33,161 nt of DNA from Betaproteobacteria bacterium (GTDB taxonomy: Bacteria; Pseudomonadota; Gammaproteobacteria; Burkholderiales; Thiobacillaceae): NCBI GenBank assembly GCA_020049245.1, contig JAIFLB010000113.1, positions 1 through 33,161 of the forward strand, given 5' to 3'. A program made the position numbers and the translations under genes. Shown here one piece after another: positions 18,282-26,213 of this stretch. A model generated the notes under the pieces. It worked only from the letters and a program-made list of their open reading frames with translations. It did not search any database and was not told the origin of the DNA. Every line of letters begins with the position of its first letter. Position 1 is the stretch's first letter.

Positions 18282-18560
18282 ATGGCTCGTTCTGTAAAAA
18301 AAGGCCCCTTTGTTGATGGGCACCTCATCAAGAAAATCCAAACGGCAATCGCTGCTGGTGACAAAAAACCAATCAAAACCTGGTCACGTCGATCGACTGT
18401 CCTGCCTGATTTCATTGGTCTGACCGTTGCAGTACATAACGGTAAACAGCATATCCCCGTATATGTGACTGAAAATATGGTTGGCCACAAACTTGGTGAA
18501 TTCTCTTTGACGCGTACCTTTAAAGGTCACGCCGCCGATAAGAAAACCAAGAAGAAATAA
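18282..18560 (+). CDS. rpsS: 30S ribosomal protein S19
   Basis: S19 forms a pair with S13 in the head of the small subunit, near the A and P sites. The 92 residues are complete: ARSVKKGPFVDGHL at the start, TWSRRSTVLPDFIG, the GKQHIPVYVTENMVGHKLGEF segment and the basic C-terminal tail ADKKTKKK. It follows rplB by 13 nt in the standard order of the S10 operon. Confidence 0.97.
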   Translation: MARSVKKGPFVDGHLIKKIQTAIAAGDKKPIKTWSRRSTVLPDFIGLTVAVHNGKQHIPVYVTENMVGHKLGEFSLTRTFKGHAADKKTKKK

Positions 18561-18571
18561 GGAGAAACGTG

Positions 18572-18901
18572 ATGCAAGTTTCAGCAATATTGCGCGGTAC
18601 ACGACTATCTTCACAGAAAGCGCGTTTAGTTGCCGATATGGTGCGTGGCAAGCCGGTAGATCAGGCATTGAACATTCTCGCCTTCTCTCCCCAGAAAGCA
18701 GCATTCACCATTAAGAAGGTTCTCGAATCAGCAATAGCCAATGCCGAGCATAACGAAGGTGCTGACATTGACGAATTGAATGTCAAGACTATCTTTGTTG
18801 ATCAGGGGCCCAGCTTGAAGCGCTTCACTGCGCGAGCCAAGGGACGAGGAAATCGGATTGTTAAACCGACTTGTCACATTACCGTGACAGTTGGCGACTG
18901 A
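18572..18901 (+). CDS. rplV: 50S ribosomal protein L22
   Basis: L22 spans the large subunit; its long beta-hairpin narrows the peptide tunnel and is a macrolide-resistance site. The 109-residue protein has SSQKARLVADMVRGK, the ESAIANAEHNEGADIDEL core and the hairpin GPSLKRFTARAKGRGNRI. I chose the ATG at 18572 (AAGGAG about eight nt upstream); a GTG directly before it, at 18569, is unlikely. It is complete. Confidence 0.97.
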   Translation: MQVSAILRGTRLSSQKARLVADMVRGKPVDQALNILAFSPQKAAFTIKKVLESAIANAEHNEGADIDELNVKTIFVDQGPSLKRFTARAKGRGNRIVKPTCHITVTVGD

Positions 18902-18911
18902 GAGAAACCAA

Positions 18912-19616
18912 ATGGGACAGAAAATACATCCGATTGGCTTCCGGCTAAGTGTTAACCGTGGCTGGACATCGAAGTGGTTTGCTAACAGTAAGAACTTCGC
19001 TACAACTTTGAATGAAGACATCAAGGTACGTGAATTTCTGAAGAAGAAACTTGCGCATGCATCGATCAGCAAGATTGTGATTGAACGACCCGCCAAGAAT
19101 GCAAGAATTACTCTCTATTCATCACGTCCTGGGGTGGTCATTGGCAAAAAGGGCGAAGATATTGAATCGCTACGTAAGCAGTTAAATGCATTGATCTCAG
19201 TTCCTGTTACTTTGAATATTGAGGAAGTTAGGAAACCTGAAATCGATGCCCAGTTGATCTCCGATTCGATCGCCAACCAACTGGAAAAGCGCATCATGTT
19301 CCGTCGTGCGATGAAACGCGCGATGCAGAATGCCATGCGTTTCGGTGCTCAAGGCATCAAGATCATGTCCGCCGGTCGCTTGAATGGCGCCGAGATTGCA
19401 CGTACCGAATGGTATCGCGAAGGTCGTGTGCCGCTTCACACTTTGCGTGCCGATATCGATTATGGTTTTTCAGAAGCCAGCACAACTTACGGCATCATCG
19501 GTATCAAGGTATGGGTCTACAAGGGTGAGAACCTCGGAAACGGCGAGAAGCCGGTTGCAGCTCCGGAACCTGAACGTAGACCGCGTCGTCCTGCCAATCG
19601 TGCAGGCAAGGAGTAA
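18912..19616 (+). CDS. rpsC: 30S ribosomal protein S3
   Basis: S3 lies at the mRNA entry pore and contributes to the ribosomal helicase. The 234-residue protein has the MGQKIHPIGFRLSV opening, a KH domain with the loop VVIGKKGEDIE at about residue 76, and the C-terminal domain with GRLNGAEIARTEWYREGRVPLHT. The ATG at 18912 was chosen because it gives the universal MGQK start; an upstream in-frame ATG at 18891 would extend into rplV. The basic, proline-rich tail is typical. Confidence 0.97.
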   Translation: MGQKIHPIGFRLSVNRGWTSKWFANSKNFATTLNEDIKVREFLKKKLAHASISKIVIERPAKNARITLYSSRPGVVIGKKGEDIESLRKQLNALISVPVTLNIEEVRKPEIDAQLISDSIANQLEKRIMFRRAMKRAMQNAMRFGAQGIKIMSAGRLNGAEIARTEWYREGRVPLHTLRADIDYGFSEASTTYGIIGIKVWVYKGENLGNGEKPVAAPEPERRPRRPANRAGKE

Positions 19617-19622
19617 TTAGAC

Positions 19623-20039
19623 ATGCTGCAACCCGCACGCAGAAAGTATCGCAAAGAGCAAAAGGGCCGTAATACCGGTCTGGCAACTCGTGGCGCGAAA
19701 GTTAGTTTTGGTGAGTTTGGTCTGAAGGCGATTGCCCGAGGTCGTATTACGGCGCGCCAGATCGAAGCTGCTCGTCGTGCCATGACCCGTCACATCAAGC
19801 GCGGTGGTCGTATCTGGATCAGGATATTCCCGGACAAGCCGATTTCACAAAAACCTGCCGAAGTCCGTATGGGTAACGGTAAGGGTAATCCCGAGTATTG
19901 GGTTGCTGAAATTCAGCCAGGCAAGGTTCTTTATGAAATGGAAGGTGTGACAGAGGAAATCGCTCGCGAAGCATTCCGTCTCGCTGCCGCCAAATTGCCC
20001 CTGGCCACCACCTTTGTTTCTCGTCATTTTGGGGTTTGA
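19623..20039 (+). CDS. rplP: 50S ribosomal protein L16
   Basis: L16 binds near the A site and organises the aminoacyl-tRNA accommodation corridor. The 138-residue protein is complete: MLQPARRKYRKEQKGRN, the RITARQIEAARRAMTRHIKRGG segment and the MGNGKGNPEYWVAEIQPGK loop whose arginine is hydroxylated in E. coli. It lies six nt after rpsC and one nt before rpmC, in the standard order. Confidence 0.97.
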   Translation: MLQPARRKYRKEQKGRNTGLATRGAKVSFGEFGLKAIARGRITARQIEAARRAMTRHIKRGGRIWIRIFPDKPISQKPAEVRMGNGKGNPEYWVAEIQPGKVLYEMEGVTEEIAREAFRLAAAKLPLATTFVSRHFGV

Positions 20040-20040
20040 A

Positions 20041-20241
20041 ATGAATATCACCGATTTGCGCGCCAAGGATATGGCCGGTCTCAAGACCGAGTTGAAAGAA
20101 TTGCTGCGGGCACAGTTCAGCCTGCGCATGCAACTTTCCACCCAGCAAACCAACAAGACTCATGAGATTCGCCGGGTCCGGCGTGACATCGCGCGTGTGC
20201 GTACTGTCATGCAGCAAGCGAATTCCAAGGTCGGCAATTGA
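20041..20241 (+). CDS. rpmC: 50S ribosomal protein L29
   Basis: L29 is a two-helix protein beside L23 at the tunnel exit. The 66 residues include LRAKDMAGLKTELKELL, LRMQLSTQQ and the second helix ending VRRDIARVRTVM, matching the family throughout. The start follows the rplP stop by one nt, so translation is probably coupled; in-frame upstream codons inside rplP are not credible starts. The stop TGA overlaps an in-frame TTG of rpsQ. Confidence 0.96.
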   Translation: MNITDLRAKDMAGLKTELKELLRAQFSLRMQLSTQQTNKTHEIRRVRRDIARVRTVMQQANSKVGN

Positions 20242-20252
20242 AGAGTATGACC

Positions 20253-20525
20253 ATGAGCGAACAACAGATTGAAAATAGTGGTCGTTCACTGACTGGTACT
20301 GTGGTCAGTGACAAGATGAACAAGACAGTGACCGTTCTGGTCGAGCGGAAAGTCAAGCATCCGCTTTATGGCAAGATCATTCGTCTGTCAAAAAAATATC
20401 ATGCGCATGATGAGAACAACGATTTCCATCCCGGAGATATCGTGGTTATCGAAGAATGCCGTCCGATGTCCCGTACCAAAACCTGGAATGTTGCTCGTTT
20501 GGTGCAAAAGGCAGTCAACGTTTAA
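20253..20525 (+). CDS. rpsQ: 30S ribosomal protein S17
   Basis: S17 is a primary 16S rRNA-binding protein with an OB fold. The 90-residue protein has LTGTVVSDKMNKTV, VERKVKHPLYGKII and HPGDIVVIEECRPMSRTK, all family landmarks. I chose the ATG at 20253 because GAAGAG lies seven nt upstream; in-frame starts at 20247 (ATG) and 20238 (TTG) would add two and five residues. It is the last gene before a 145-nt structured gap, so it probably ends the S10-type unit. Confidence 0.95.
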   Translation: MSEQQIENSGRSLTGTVVSDKMNKTVTVLVERKVKHPLYGKIIRLSKKYHAHDENNDFHPGDIVVIEECRPMSRTKTWNVARLVQKAVNV

Positions 20526-20542
20526 AACTGCTTGATTCAGTG

Positions 20543-20653
20543 GCTGGAGCATGTTAAAGTGCTCAGCTACCTGAGGCATTGCTCTCAGGTCCAATACGCC
20601 GCCTAGCGGCTTGTTTCAACCCGAACGGGATCCAAAACTACTCACGCTGTGAG
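20543..20653 (+). promoter_or_regulatory. Structured spacer between rpsQ and rplN with four predicted hairpins
   Basis: This is the longest gap inside the ribosomal cluster. It holds GCTG-GAGCA/TGCTC-AGC (20543-20567, one bulge), a perfect 7-bp stem ACCTGAG/CTCAGGT (20569-20590), GCCGC/GCGGC with a 3-nt loop followed by TTGTTT (20598-20610) and CTCAC/GTGAG (20641-20653). It marks the S10/spc boundary and may hold a weak terminator or attenuator. I saw no clear -35/-10 pair, and no RNA family is recognised. Confidence 0.5.
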
Positions 20654-20670
20654 CAAGTTGGAGAGAAAAA

Positions 20671-21039
20671 ATGATCCAGATGCAGTCCAAGTTAGATGTG
20701 GCCGACAACACCGGTGCGCGCACGGTTATGTGCATCAAGGTATTGGGTGGCTCCAAGCGTCGTTATGCCAGTGTTGGCGATGTGATCAAGGTCAGTATCA
20801 AGGATGCTGCGCCGCGCGGTCGCGTCAAGAAGGGCGATGTTTACAACGCAGTGGTGGTTCGTACCGCCAAAGGTGTACGTCGCCCTGATGGTTCTTTGAT
20901 CAAATTTGACAACAATGCGGCCGTATTGCTCAACAACAAGCTTGAGCCGATTGGTACCCGCATTTTCGGGCCGGTAACGCGCGAGCTGCGTGGTGAGCGA
21001 TTCATGAAGATCGTTTCTCTTGCTCCCGAAGTTTTGTAG
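20671..21039 (+). CDS. rplN: 50S ribosomal protein L14
   Basis: L14 lies at the subunit interface and contacts 16S rRNA. The 122 residues are complete: MIQMQSKLDVADNTGAR, KVSIKDAAPRGRVKKGDV, RPDGSLIKFDNNAAVL and the C-terminal GPVTRELRGERFMKIVSLAPEVL. GGAGAG lies about seven nt before the ATG. It is the first gene of the spc-type unit, as in E. coli, and is preceded by the structured spacer. Confidence 0.97.
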   Translation: MIQMQSKLDVADNTGARTVMCIKVLGGSKRRYASVGDVIKVSIKDAAPRGRVKKGDVYNAVVVRTAKGVRRPDGSLIKFDNNAAVLLNNKLEPIGTRIFGPVTRELRGERFMKIVSLAPEVL

Positions 21040-21048
21040 GGGTTGATG

Positions 21049-21363
21049 ATGCGCAAGATTCGTAAAGGTGATGAGGTTGTCGTGCTGACCGGCAAGGACA
21101 AGGGAAAGCGTGGGACGGTTCTGCGTGTGCTTGAGTCGGCGTTGGTGGTTGAGGGTGTCAATCGAGTGCGCAAGTCCGTCAAGCCGAATCCCATGAAGGG
21201 AACTACTGGTGGCTTCCAGGATAAAGACATGCCTATCAATGTCTCTAACGTTGCTCTGTTCAACTCTTTGACCGGCAAGGGTGATCGGGTTGGAATCAAG
21301 ACGCTCGAAGATGGTCGCCAAGTGCGCTTCTTCAAGTCCAATGGCGAAGTGGTGGATGCGTAA
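21049..21363 (+). CDS. rplX: 50S ribosomal protein L24
   Basis: L24 starts large-subunit assembly by binding the 5' end of 23S rRNA. The protein of about 104 residues begins MRKIRKGDEVVVLTGKDKGK, the KOW-motif region, and has GVNRVRKSVKPNPMKGTTGG. Of two adjacent ATGs (21046 and 21049) I chose the second, which gives the family start and better spacing from AGGGG at 21038-21042; the TTG at 21043 is unlikely. It is complete. Confidence 0.96.
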   Translation: MRKIRKGDEVVVLTGKDKGKRGTVLRVLESALVVEGVNRVRKSVKPNPMKGTTGGFQDKDMPINVSNVALFNSLTGKGDRVGIKTLEDGRQVRFFKSNGEVVDA

Positions 21364-21372
21364 GGATCGATG

Positions 21373-21912
21373 ATGGCCAGAATGCATGAGTTTTACAAGG
21401 ATACGGTTGCCAAGCAACTGACTGACCAATTCGGCTACAAATCGCCGATGCAGGTGCCACGCATCACCAAGATCACTCTGAATATGGGTGTCGGTGAAGC
21501 GGTCGGCGACAAGAAAGTCATGGATCATGCGGTTGGTGACATGCAAAAAATTGCTGGCCAGAAGCCGGTGGTGACGCTTTCCCGCAAATCCATTGCGGGT
21601 TTCAAAATTCGCGATCATTACCCGGTCGGTTGTATGGTCACGTTGCGTCGTGAGCAAATGTACGAATTTCTGGATCGTCTGATTACGGTAGCCATACCGC
21701 GGATTCGTGACTTCCGTGGTATCGGTGGCAAGGGCTTTGATGGCCGTGGAAACTACAACATGGGCGTCAAAGAACAAATCATATTCCCTGAAATTGAATA
21801 TGAAAAAATTGACGTACTGCGTGGCATGAATATCACCATCACCACGACGGCTAAAACAGACCAAGAAGCGCGTGCCTTGTTGTCCGCGTTCAAGTTCCCT
21901 TTCAAGAGTTGA
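21373..21912 (+). CDS. rplE: 50S ribosomal protein L5
   Basis: L5 binds 5S rRNA in the central protuberance and contacts P-site tRNA. The protein of about 179 residues has ITKITLNMGVGEAVGDKKV, QKPVVTLSRKSIAGFKIRD, the RIRDFRGIGGKGFDGRGNYN loop and the ITTTAKTDQEARALL ending. The adjacent ATGs at 21370 and 21373 are both possible; AAGGA at 21362-21366 gives better spacing to 21373. It is complete. Confidence 0.97.
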   Translation: MARMHEFYKDTVAKQLTDQFGYKSPMQVPRITKITLNMGVGEAVGDKKVMDHAVGDMQKIAGQKPVVTLSRKSIAGFKIRDHYPVGCMVTLRREQMYEFLDRLITVAIPRIRDFRGIGGKGFDGRGNYNMGVKEQIIFPEIEYEKIDVLRGMNITITTTAKTDQEARALLSAFKFPFKS

Positions 21913-21919
21913 GGTTGCA

Positions 21920-22225
21920 ATGGCACGTCTTTCCGTAATTAATCGTGAAGAAAAGCGGCGAAAAATGGTGAAGAAATTCGCCGCCAAGCGCCTGGCCCTG
22001 AAGGGCAAACTGTATGACGCAGCCTTGACTGATGATGAACGTCAATTGGCTCGCGCTCAGCTCGAAGCGCTTCCCCGGAACGCCAGCGAATGCCGTTTGC
22101 GTAACCGTTGCCAGATTACTGGTCGTCCGCGTGGTGTGTTTCGTAAATTCGGCCTGTGTCGTAACAAGATCCGCGAATACGCCATGAAGGGTGAGATTCC
22201 TGGTGTTGTCAAAGCCAGTTGGTAA
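21920..22225 (+). CDS. rpsN: 30S ribosomal protein S14 (zinc-free long form)
   Basis: S14 is a head protein of the small subunit. The 101-residue protein is the long, zinc-independent form: it lacks the paired CxxC motifs and carries RNRCQITGRPRGVFRKFGLCRNKIRE near the C-terminus. GAGGTTGCA precedes the ATG. The ORF extends upstream inside rplE, but only the ATG at 21920 gives the family start MARLSVINREEKRR. Confidence 0.97.
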   Translation: MARLSVINREEKRRKMVKKFAAKRLALKGKLYDAALTDDERQLARAQLEALPRNASECRLRNRCQITGRPRGVFRKFGLCRNKIREYAMKGEIPGVVKASW

Positions 22226-22237
22226 GGAAGAAATGCT

Positions 22238-22633
22238 ATGAGCATGAGTGACCCCATTGCCGACATGTTGACCCGTATTCGTAACGGGCAAATGATCGAT
22301 AAAGAATCAGTAAGAATGCCTTCTTCAAAATTGAAGAAAGCGATTGCACAAGTATTGCGCGACGAAGGTTATATCGATGGCTTTCAGGTGCATGAAATGG
22401 GTGGTCTGCCGGAAATCGAGATCGCTCTGAAATATTATGCGGGTCGTCCGGTTATCGAAAAAATCGAACGCATCAGCAAGCCGGGTCTGCGTATTTACAA
22501 AGGCCGTGATCAGCTGCCCAAAGTCATGAACGGTCTGGGTGTGGCCATTCTCTCGACGTCGCAAGGCGTGATGACTGATCGAAAGGCGCGTTCGCTGGGT
22601 GTTGGCGGCGAAGTCTTGTGTGTCGTGGCCTAA
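22238..22633 (+). CDS. rpsH: 30S ribosomal protein S8
   Basis: S8 is a primary binder of the central domain of 16S rRNA and, in E. coli, represses the spc operon. The 131 residues are complete: SDPIADMLTRIRNGQ, MPSSKLKKAIAQVLRDEGYI, ISKPGLRIYKGRDQLP and the C-terminal STSQGVMTDRKARSLGVGGE. A second ATG two codons downstream is possible. GGAAGAAA precedes the start. Confidence 0.97.
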   Translation: MSMSDPIADMLTRIRNGQMIDKESVRMPSSKLKKAIAQVLRDEGYIDGFQVHEMGGLPEIEIALKYYAGRPVIEKIERISKPGLRIYKGRDQLPKVMNGLGVAILSTSQGVMTDRKARSLGVGGEVLCVVA

Positions 22634-22642
22634 GGATAAGAA

Positions 22643-23176
22643 ATGTCTCGCGTAGCTAAAAATCCTATTCCCGTCCTGGCCGGAGTTGAAGTCAAGGTCG
22701 AAGGTAATCTTGTATCCATCAAGGGTCCGCTGGGTACCTTGACCCAGGCTTTAACGTCTGGCGTGGGTGTTGAACAGGCCGATGGTTTCATTCACATCAG
22801 TGCCAATGACGATAGTCGTGAAACTCACGCAATGACCGGTACTGTTCGTGCGCTTCTTGCGAATATGGTGTTGGGCGTAACCAAGGGGTTTGAGCGTAAA
22901 TTAACTCTGGTTGGTGTCGGATATCGTGCTCAGGCGCAAGGTGACAAATTGAATTTGACTCTTGGTTTCTCGCACCCTGTTGAGCATCCTATGCCTGCCG
23001 GGATCAAGGTAGAAACGCCTACTCAGACCGAGATCATCATCAAGGGCATGGATAAGCAGGTTGTTGGTCAGGTTGCTGCCGACATTCGATCCTACCGTAA
23101 ACCGGAGCCTTACAAAGGCAAGGGTGTTCGGTATGCAAACGAAGTCGTGGCGCTTAAAGAGACCAAGAAGAAGTAA
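22643..23176 (+). CDS. rplF: 50S ribosomal protein L6
   Basis: L6 lies near the sarcin-ricin loop and elongation-factor site. The 177-residue protein has the two repeated L6 domains: MSRVAKNPIPVLAGVEVKVEG opens the first, and the second contains LTLVGVGYRAQAQGDKL and GMDKQVVGQVAADIRSYRKPEPYKGKGV, the conserved signature. AAGGATAAGAA lies just before the ATG. It is complete. Confidence 0.97.
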   Translation: MSRVAKNPIPVLAGVEVKVEGNLVSIKGPLGTLTQALTSGVGVEQADGFIHISANDDSRETHAMTGTVRALLANMVLGVTKGFERKLTLVGVGYRAQAQGDKLNLTLGFSHPVEHPMPAGIKVETPTQTEIIIKGMDKQVVGQVAADIRSYRKPEPYKGKGVRYANEVVALKETKKK

Positions 23177-23191
23177 TCAGGAGCTATGGCA

Positions 23192-23545
23192 ATGGATAAA
23201 AGAATTCGTCGTATTCGTAGATCGCGCAAGACGCGCGCAAAAATTGGGGAACTGGGTGCCATCCGGTTGTGCGTTCACCGCACGAATTCTCATATCTATG
23301 CACAAATCATTGATGCGACTGGTGGCAACGTCCTGACTTCTGCTTCCAGCCTGGAAAAGGGTTTTAAAGAGCAGAACAAATCAGGCTCCAACATCGCAGC
23401 GGCCAAATTGGTCGGCCAACTTGTCGCTGAGAAAGCCAAGAAGTTGGGTTTGGATAAAGTTTCTTTTGACCGTTCCGGTTTCGCTTTCCATGGCAGAGTC
23501 AAGGCTCTGGCGGAAGCAGCCCGCGAACATGGTCTGCAGTTTTAA
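23192..23545 (+). CDS. rplR: 50S ribosomal protein L18
   Basis: L18 binds 5S rRNA together with L5. The 117-residue protein starts MDKRIRRIRRSRKTRAKI, has RLCVHRTNSHIYAQIID and ends with FDRSGFAFHGRVKALAEAAREHGLQF, the family signature. I chose the ATG at 23192 because AGGAG at 23179-23183 is eight nt away; the ATG at 23186 would be too close to it. It is complete. Confidence 0.96.
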   Translation: MDKRIRRIRRSRKTRAKIGELGAIRLCVHRTNSHIYAQIIDATGGNVLTSASSLEKGFKEQNKSGSNIAAAKLVGQLVAEKAKKLGLDKVSFDRSGFAFHGRVKALAEAAREHGLQF

Positions 23546-23557
23546 GCGAGGAAGATC

Positions 23558-24067
23558 ATGGCAAGACCGGTGCAGCAGGAAGAACAGGGTGACGGCCTGA
23601 AGGAGAAAATGATCTCCGTAAACCGTGTTACCAAGGTTGTCAAAGGTGGTCGAATCCTCAGCTTCGCAGCTTTGACAGTTGTGGGTGACAACGAAGGTGG
23701 CGTTGGTATGGGCAAGGGCAAGTCACGTGAAGTTCCGGTGGCTGTGACCAAGGCCATGGAAGAAGCGCGTCGCAAGATGGTCAAGGTCTCCTTGAAAAAC
23801 GGGACTTTTCATCATGCAGTGATTGGCAAACATGGATCTTCCGTCGTGATCATTCAGCCTGCTTCCGAAGGTACTGGCATTATTGCCGGCGGTGCGATGC
23901 GCGCTGTCTTCGAAGTGATGGGTGTGCACAACGTCCTCGCCAAATGCCTGGGTTCGACCAATCCTTACAACGTGGTTCGTGCCACGCTGAATGGTCTGTC
24001 CAAAATGTCCACGCCGAGCGAAATTGCCGCCAAACGTGGCAAGACCGTTGCAGAAATCCTGGAGTAA
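23558..24067 (+). CDS. rpsE: 30S ribosomal protein S5
   Basis: S5 contributes to translational accuracy and lies at the mRNA entry. The 169 residues include the double-stranded-RNA-binding-like N-domain (ISVNRVTKVVKGGRILSF and the spectinomycin-site loop VKGGR), GMGKGKSREVPVAV and the C-domain QPASEGTGIIAGGAMRAVFE. GCGAGGAAG precedes the ATG. It is complete. Confidence 0.97.
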   Translation: MARPVQQEEQGDGLKEKMISVNRVTKVVKGGRILSFAALTVVGDNEGGVGMGKGKSREVPVAVTKAMEEARRKMVKVSLKNGTFHHAVIGKHGSSVVIIQPASEGTGIIAGGAMRAVFEVMGVHNVLAKCLGSTNPYNVVRATLNGLSKMSTPSEIAAKRGKTVAEILE

Positions 24068-24070
24068 GCA

Positions 24071-24262
24071 ATGACCGAAGCCAAAGGCAAAATCAAGGTC
24101 ACACAGATCAAAAGTGTGATTGGTACGATCGAAAAGCATCGTGCCTGCGTGCGCGGGCTTGGCTTGCGTTGGTTGAATCATTCCGTCGTGGTTCTGGATA
24201 CACCGGAAAACCGCGGCATGATCAATCGCGTCAATTACCTCGTTAAAGCAGAGTCGATCTGA
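24071..24262 (+). CDS. rpmD: 50S ribosomal protein L30
   Basis: L30 is a small large-subunit protein of 63 residues here. The conserved core KIKVTQIKSVIGTIEKHRACVRGLGLRW and the C-terminal DTPENRGMINRVNYLVK match the short bacterial form. The stop TGA overlaps the ATG of rplO by one nt. It follows rpsE by three nt in the standard order. Confidence 0.96.
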   Translation: MTEAKGKIKVTQIKSVIGTIEKHRACVRGLGLRWLNHSVVVLDTPENRGMINRVNYLVKAESI

Positions 24263-24705
24263 TGAAACTCAATACTATCAGCCCGGCTGCGGGCAGTACT
24301 CACTCATCCAAGCGCCCTGGTCGTGGCATCGGTTCCGGTTTGGGCAAGACGGGTGGCCGTGGACACAAGGGCCAGAAGTCGCGTGCCGGTGGTTTCCATA
24401 AGGTCGGTTTCGAAGGCGGCCAGATGCCTATGGCCCGTCGTTTGCCGAAGCGTGGATTCATATCGCTTAGCCGCAACTTTAAGCACGAAGTTCGCCTGGG
24501 CGATCTGAATGACCTGCCGGTCGATGCAGTAGATATGCTCGTTTTGAAACAGGCTGGCCTGATTCCCGAGATGTCTCGCGCAGTCAAGGTCATCCTTGCC
24601 GGTGAAATCAAGCGTGCAATTTCTTTGAACGGCCTGCTTGTCACCAAAGGCGCCAAAGTTGCTATTGAAGCTGCTGGTGGTTCAGTGGCTGTGGTTGAAG
24701 CATAA
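24262..24705 (+). CDS. rplO: 50S ribosomal protein L15
   Basis: L15 is a late-assembly protein of the large subunit. The 147-residue protein has the glycine-rich N-terminal extension KRPGRGIGSGLGKTGGRGHKGQKSR, FEGGQMPMARRLPKRGF and the C-terminal KGAKVAIEAAGGSV. It overlaps the rpmD stop and is followed by secY 20 nt later. It is complete. Confidence 0.97.
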   Translation: MKLNTISPAAGSTHSSKRPGRGIGSGLGKTGGRGHKGQKSRAGGFHKVGFEGGQMPMARRLPKRGFISLSRNFKHEVRLGDLNDLPVDAVDMLVLKQAGLIPEMSRAVKVILAGEIKRAISLNGLLVTKGAKVAIEAAGGSVAVVEA

Positions 24706-24725
24706 GGTTTCTAAGGCGAATTCCA

Positions 24726-26051
24726 TTGGCTGCTTCAGATAAGATTCAGAAGATGTCTGGAAAAATGGGCGACCTGAAAAATCGCTTATTGTTTCTTGTA
24801 GGGGCACTGATCGTCTTTCGCATTGGCTCCTTTATCCCGGTTCCGGGCATCGACCCTGTTGTTCTTGAAGATTTGTTCAAGGGGCAGCAGGGTGGCATTC
24901 TTGGCATGTTCAACATGTTCTCGGGCGGATCGTTATCTCGCTTCTCTGTATTTGCGCTGGGGATCATGCCGTACATCTCCGCATCGATCATCATGCAATT
25001 GATGACGATAGTCTCTCCTACGCTTGAAGCGCTTAAAAAGGAAGGTGAGGCTGGGCGCAGGAAGATTACGCAGTACACACGTTACGGCACTCTCGTGCTG
25101 GCATTATTTCAGGCGATTGGAATCTCTATCGCACTTGAGAGTCAAGCAGGGCTTGTGATTGATCCGGGTTTCCTGTTTAGGATTACCGCAGTTGTGTCAC
25201 TTGTTGCTGGAACGATGTTTTTGATGTGGCTGGGCGAACAGATTACTGAAAGAGGTCTAGGTAATGGTATTTCTATCATTATCTTCGCTGGTATTGCAGC
25301 TGGTTTACCAAGTGCCATCGGTGGGATGCTTGAATTGACCCAAACGGGAGCATTTTCGATCCCTGTTGCACTTTTGATTTTTATTGGTGCATTGTTGGTT
25401 ACTGCTTTCGTTGTTTTCGTAGAAAGAGGCCAGCGAAAGATTTTGGTCAACTACGCTAAGAGGCAGGTTGGAAATAAGGTTTATGGTGGGCAAAGTTCTC
25501 ATTTGCCCTTAAAGTTAAACATGGCCGGAGTTATTCCTCCAATTTTCGCTAGTTCAATTATTTTGTTTCCTGCCACCATTGCCGGGATGTTCGGTGGTCG
25601 CGAATCACTTTACTGGTTAAAAGATGTAGGTGCGGCGCTTTCACCCGGTCAGCCTATTTATGTGATTTTATATGCTGCAGCGATATTCTTTTTTTGCTTT
25701 TTCTATACCGCGCTTGTATTTAATCCCAGAGAAACTGCGGATAATTTGAAGAAGAGTGGTGCATTTATACCTGGATATCGACCTGGTGAACAGACCTCGA
25801 AGTTCATAGACAAAGTGATGACCAGGTTAACTCTTATAGGCGCCGTTTATATCACTCTGGTCTGTCTGATTCCTGAATTTTTGATCGTAAATTGGAATGT
25901 ACCATTTTATTTTGGTGGTACTTCGCTGCTAATCATCGTAGTAGTAAGCATGGACTTCATGGCTCAAGTTCAAACTTACGTGATGACTCACCAATATGAA
26001 AATCTGCTGAAGAAGGCAAATTTCAAAGGCGGTAACTTTATTTCTAGGTAA
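24726..26051 (+). CDS. secY: Preprotein translocase subunit SecY
   Basis: SecY is the channel of the general secretion pathway in the inner membrane. The 441-residue protein has about ten hydrophobic segments, the plug region near FIPVPGIDP, the MPYISASIIMQL stretch, GLGNGISIIIFAGI, and the cytoplasmic loops that bind SecA, including ERGQRKILVNYAKRQVG and FNPRETADNLKKSGAFIPG. The start is a TTG at 24726 with AAGG about ten nt upstream; the next ATG, at 24753, would shorten the cytoplasmic N-terminus. From about 25080 onward the codons become markedly A/T richer than in rplN-rplO. The next gene is rpmJ, not infA. Confidence 0.96.
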   Translation: MAASDKIQKMSGKMGDLKNRLLFLVGALIVFRIGSFIPVPGIDPVVLEDLFKGQQGGILGMFNMFSGGSLSRFSVFALGIMPYISASIIMQLMTIVSPTLEALKKEGEAGRRKITQYTRYGTLVLALFQAIGISIALESQAGLVIDPGFLFRITAVVSLVAGTMFLMWLGEQITERGLGNGISIIIFAGIAAGLPSAIGGMLELTQTGAFSIPVALLIFIGALLVTAFVVFVERGQRKILVNYAKRQVGNKVYGGQSSHLPLKLNMAGVIPPIFASSIILFPATIAGMFGGRESLYWLKDVGAALSPGQPIYVILYAAAIFFFCFFYTALVFNPRETADNLKKSGAFIPGYRPGEQTSKFIDKVMTRLTLIGAVYITLVCLIPEFLIVNWNVPFYFGGTSLLIIVVVSMDFMAQVQTYVMTHQYENLLKKANFKGGNFISR

Positions 26052-26092
26052 GGCACTCGTAAGTTTTTAATTTTTGTATTAAGGAGATGAAC

Positions 26093-26206
26093 ATGCGTGT
26101 TCAAGCCTCGGTTAAGAAGATTTGTAGAAAATGTAAGATCGTACGCCGTAACGGGGTTGTCAGAGTGATTTGCTCTGAAGCTCGCCATAAGCAGCGCCAA
26201 GGTTAA
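26093..26206 (+). CDS. rpmJ: 50S ribosomal protein L36 (zinc-binding form)
   Basis: L36 is the smallest large-subunit protein; here it has 37 residues. It is the C+ form, with zinc ligands C-x2-C-x12-C-x4-H at Cys11, Cys14, Cys27 and His32. AAGGAG six nt upstream selects the ATG at 26093; an in-frame ATG at 26087 overlaps that site and is less likely. It ends in the family tail HKQRQG. It lies between secY and rpsM, as in E. coli. Confidence 0.95.
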   Translation: MRVQASVKKICRKCKIVRRNGVVRVICSEARHKQRQG

Positions 26207-26213
26207 AAACCGC

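Noticed and set aside
20692..22008. 438-codon open frame on the minus strand opposite rplN-rplX-rplE
   Set aside because: It is antisense to three unmistakable ribosomal protein genes, and its protein has no recognisable domain and a shadow-like composition.
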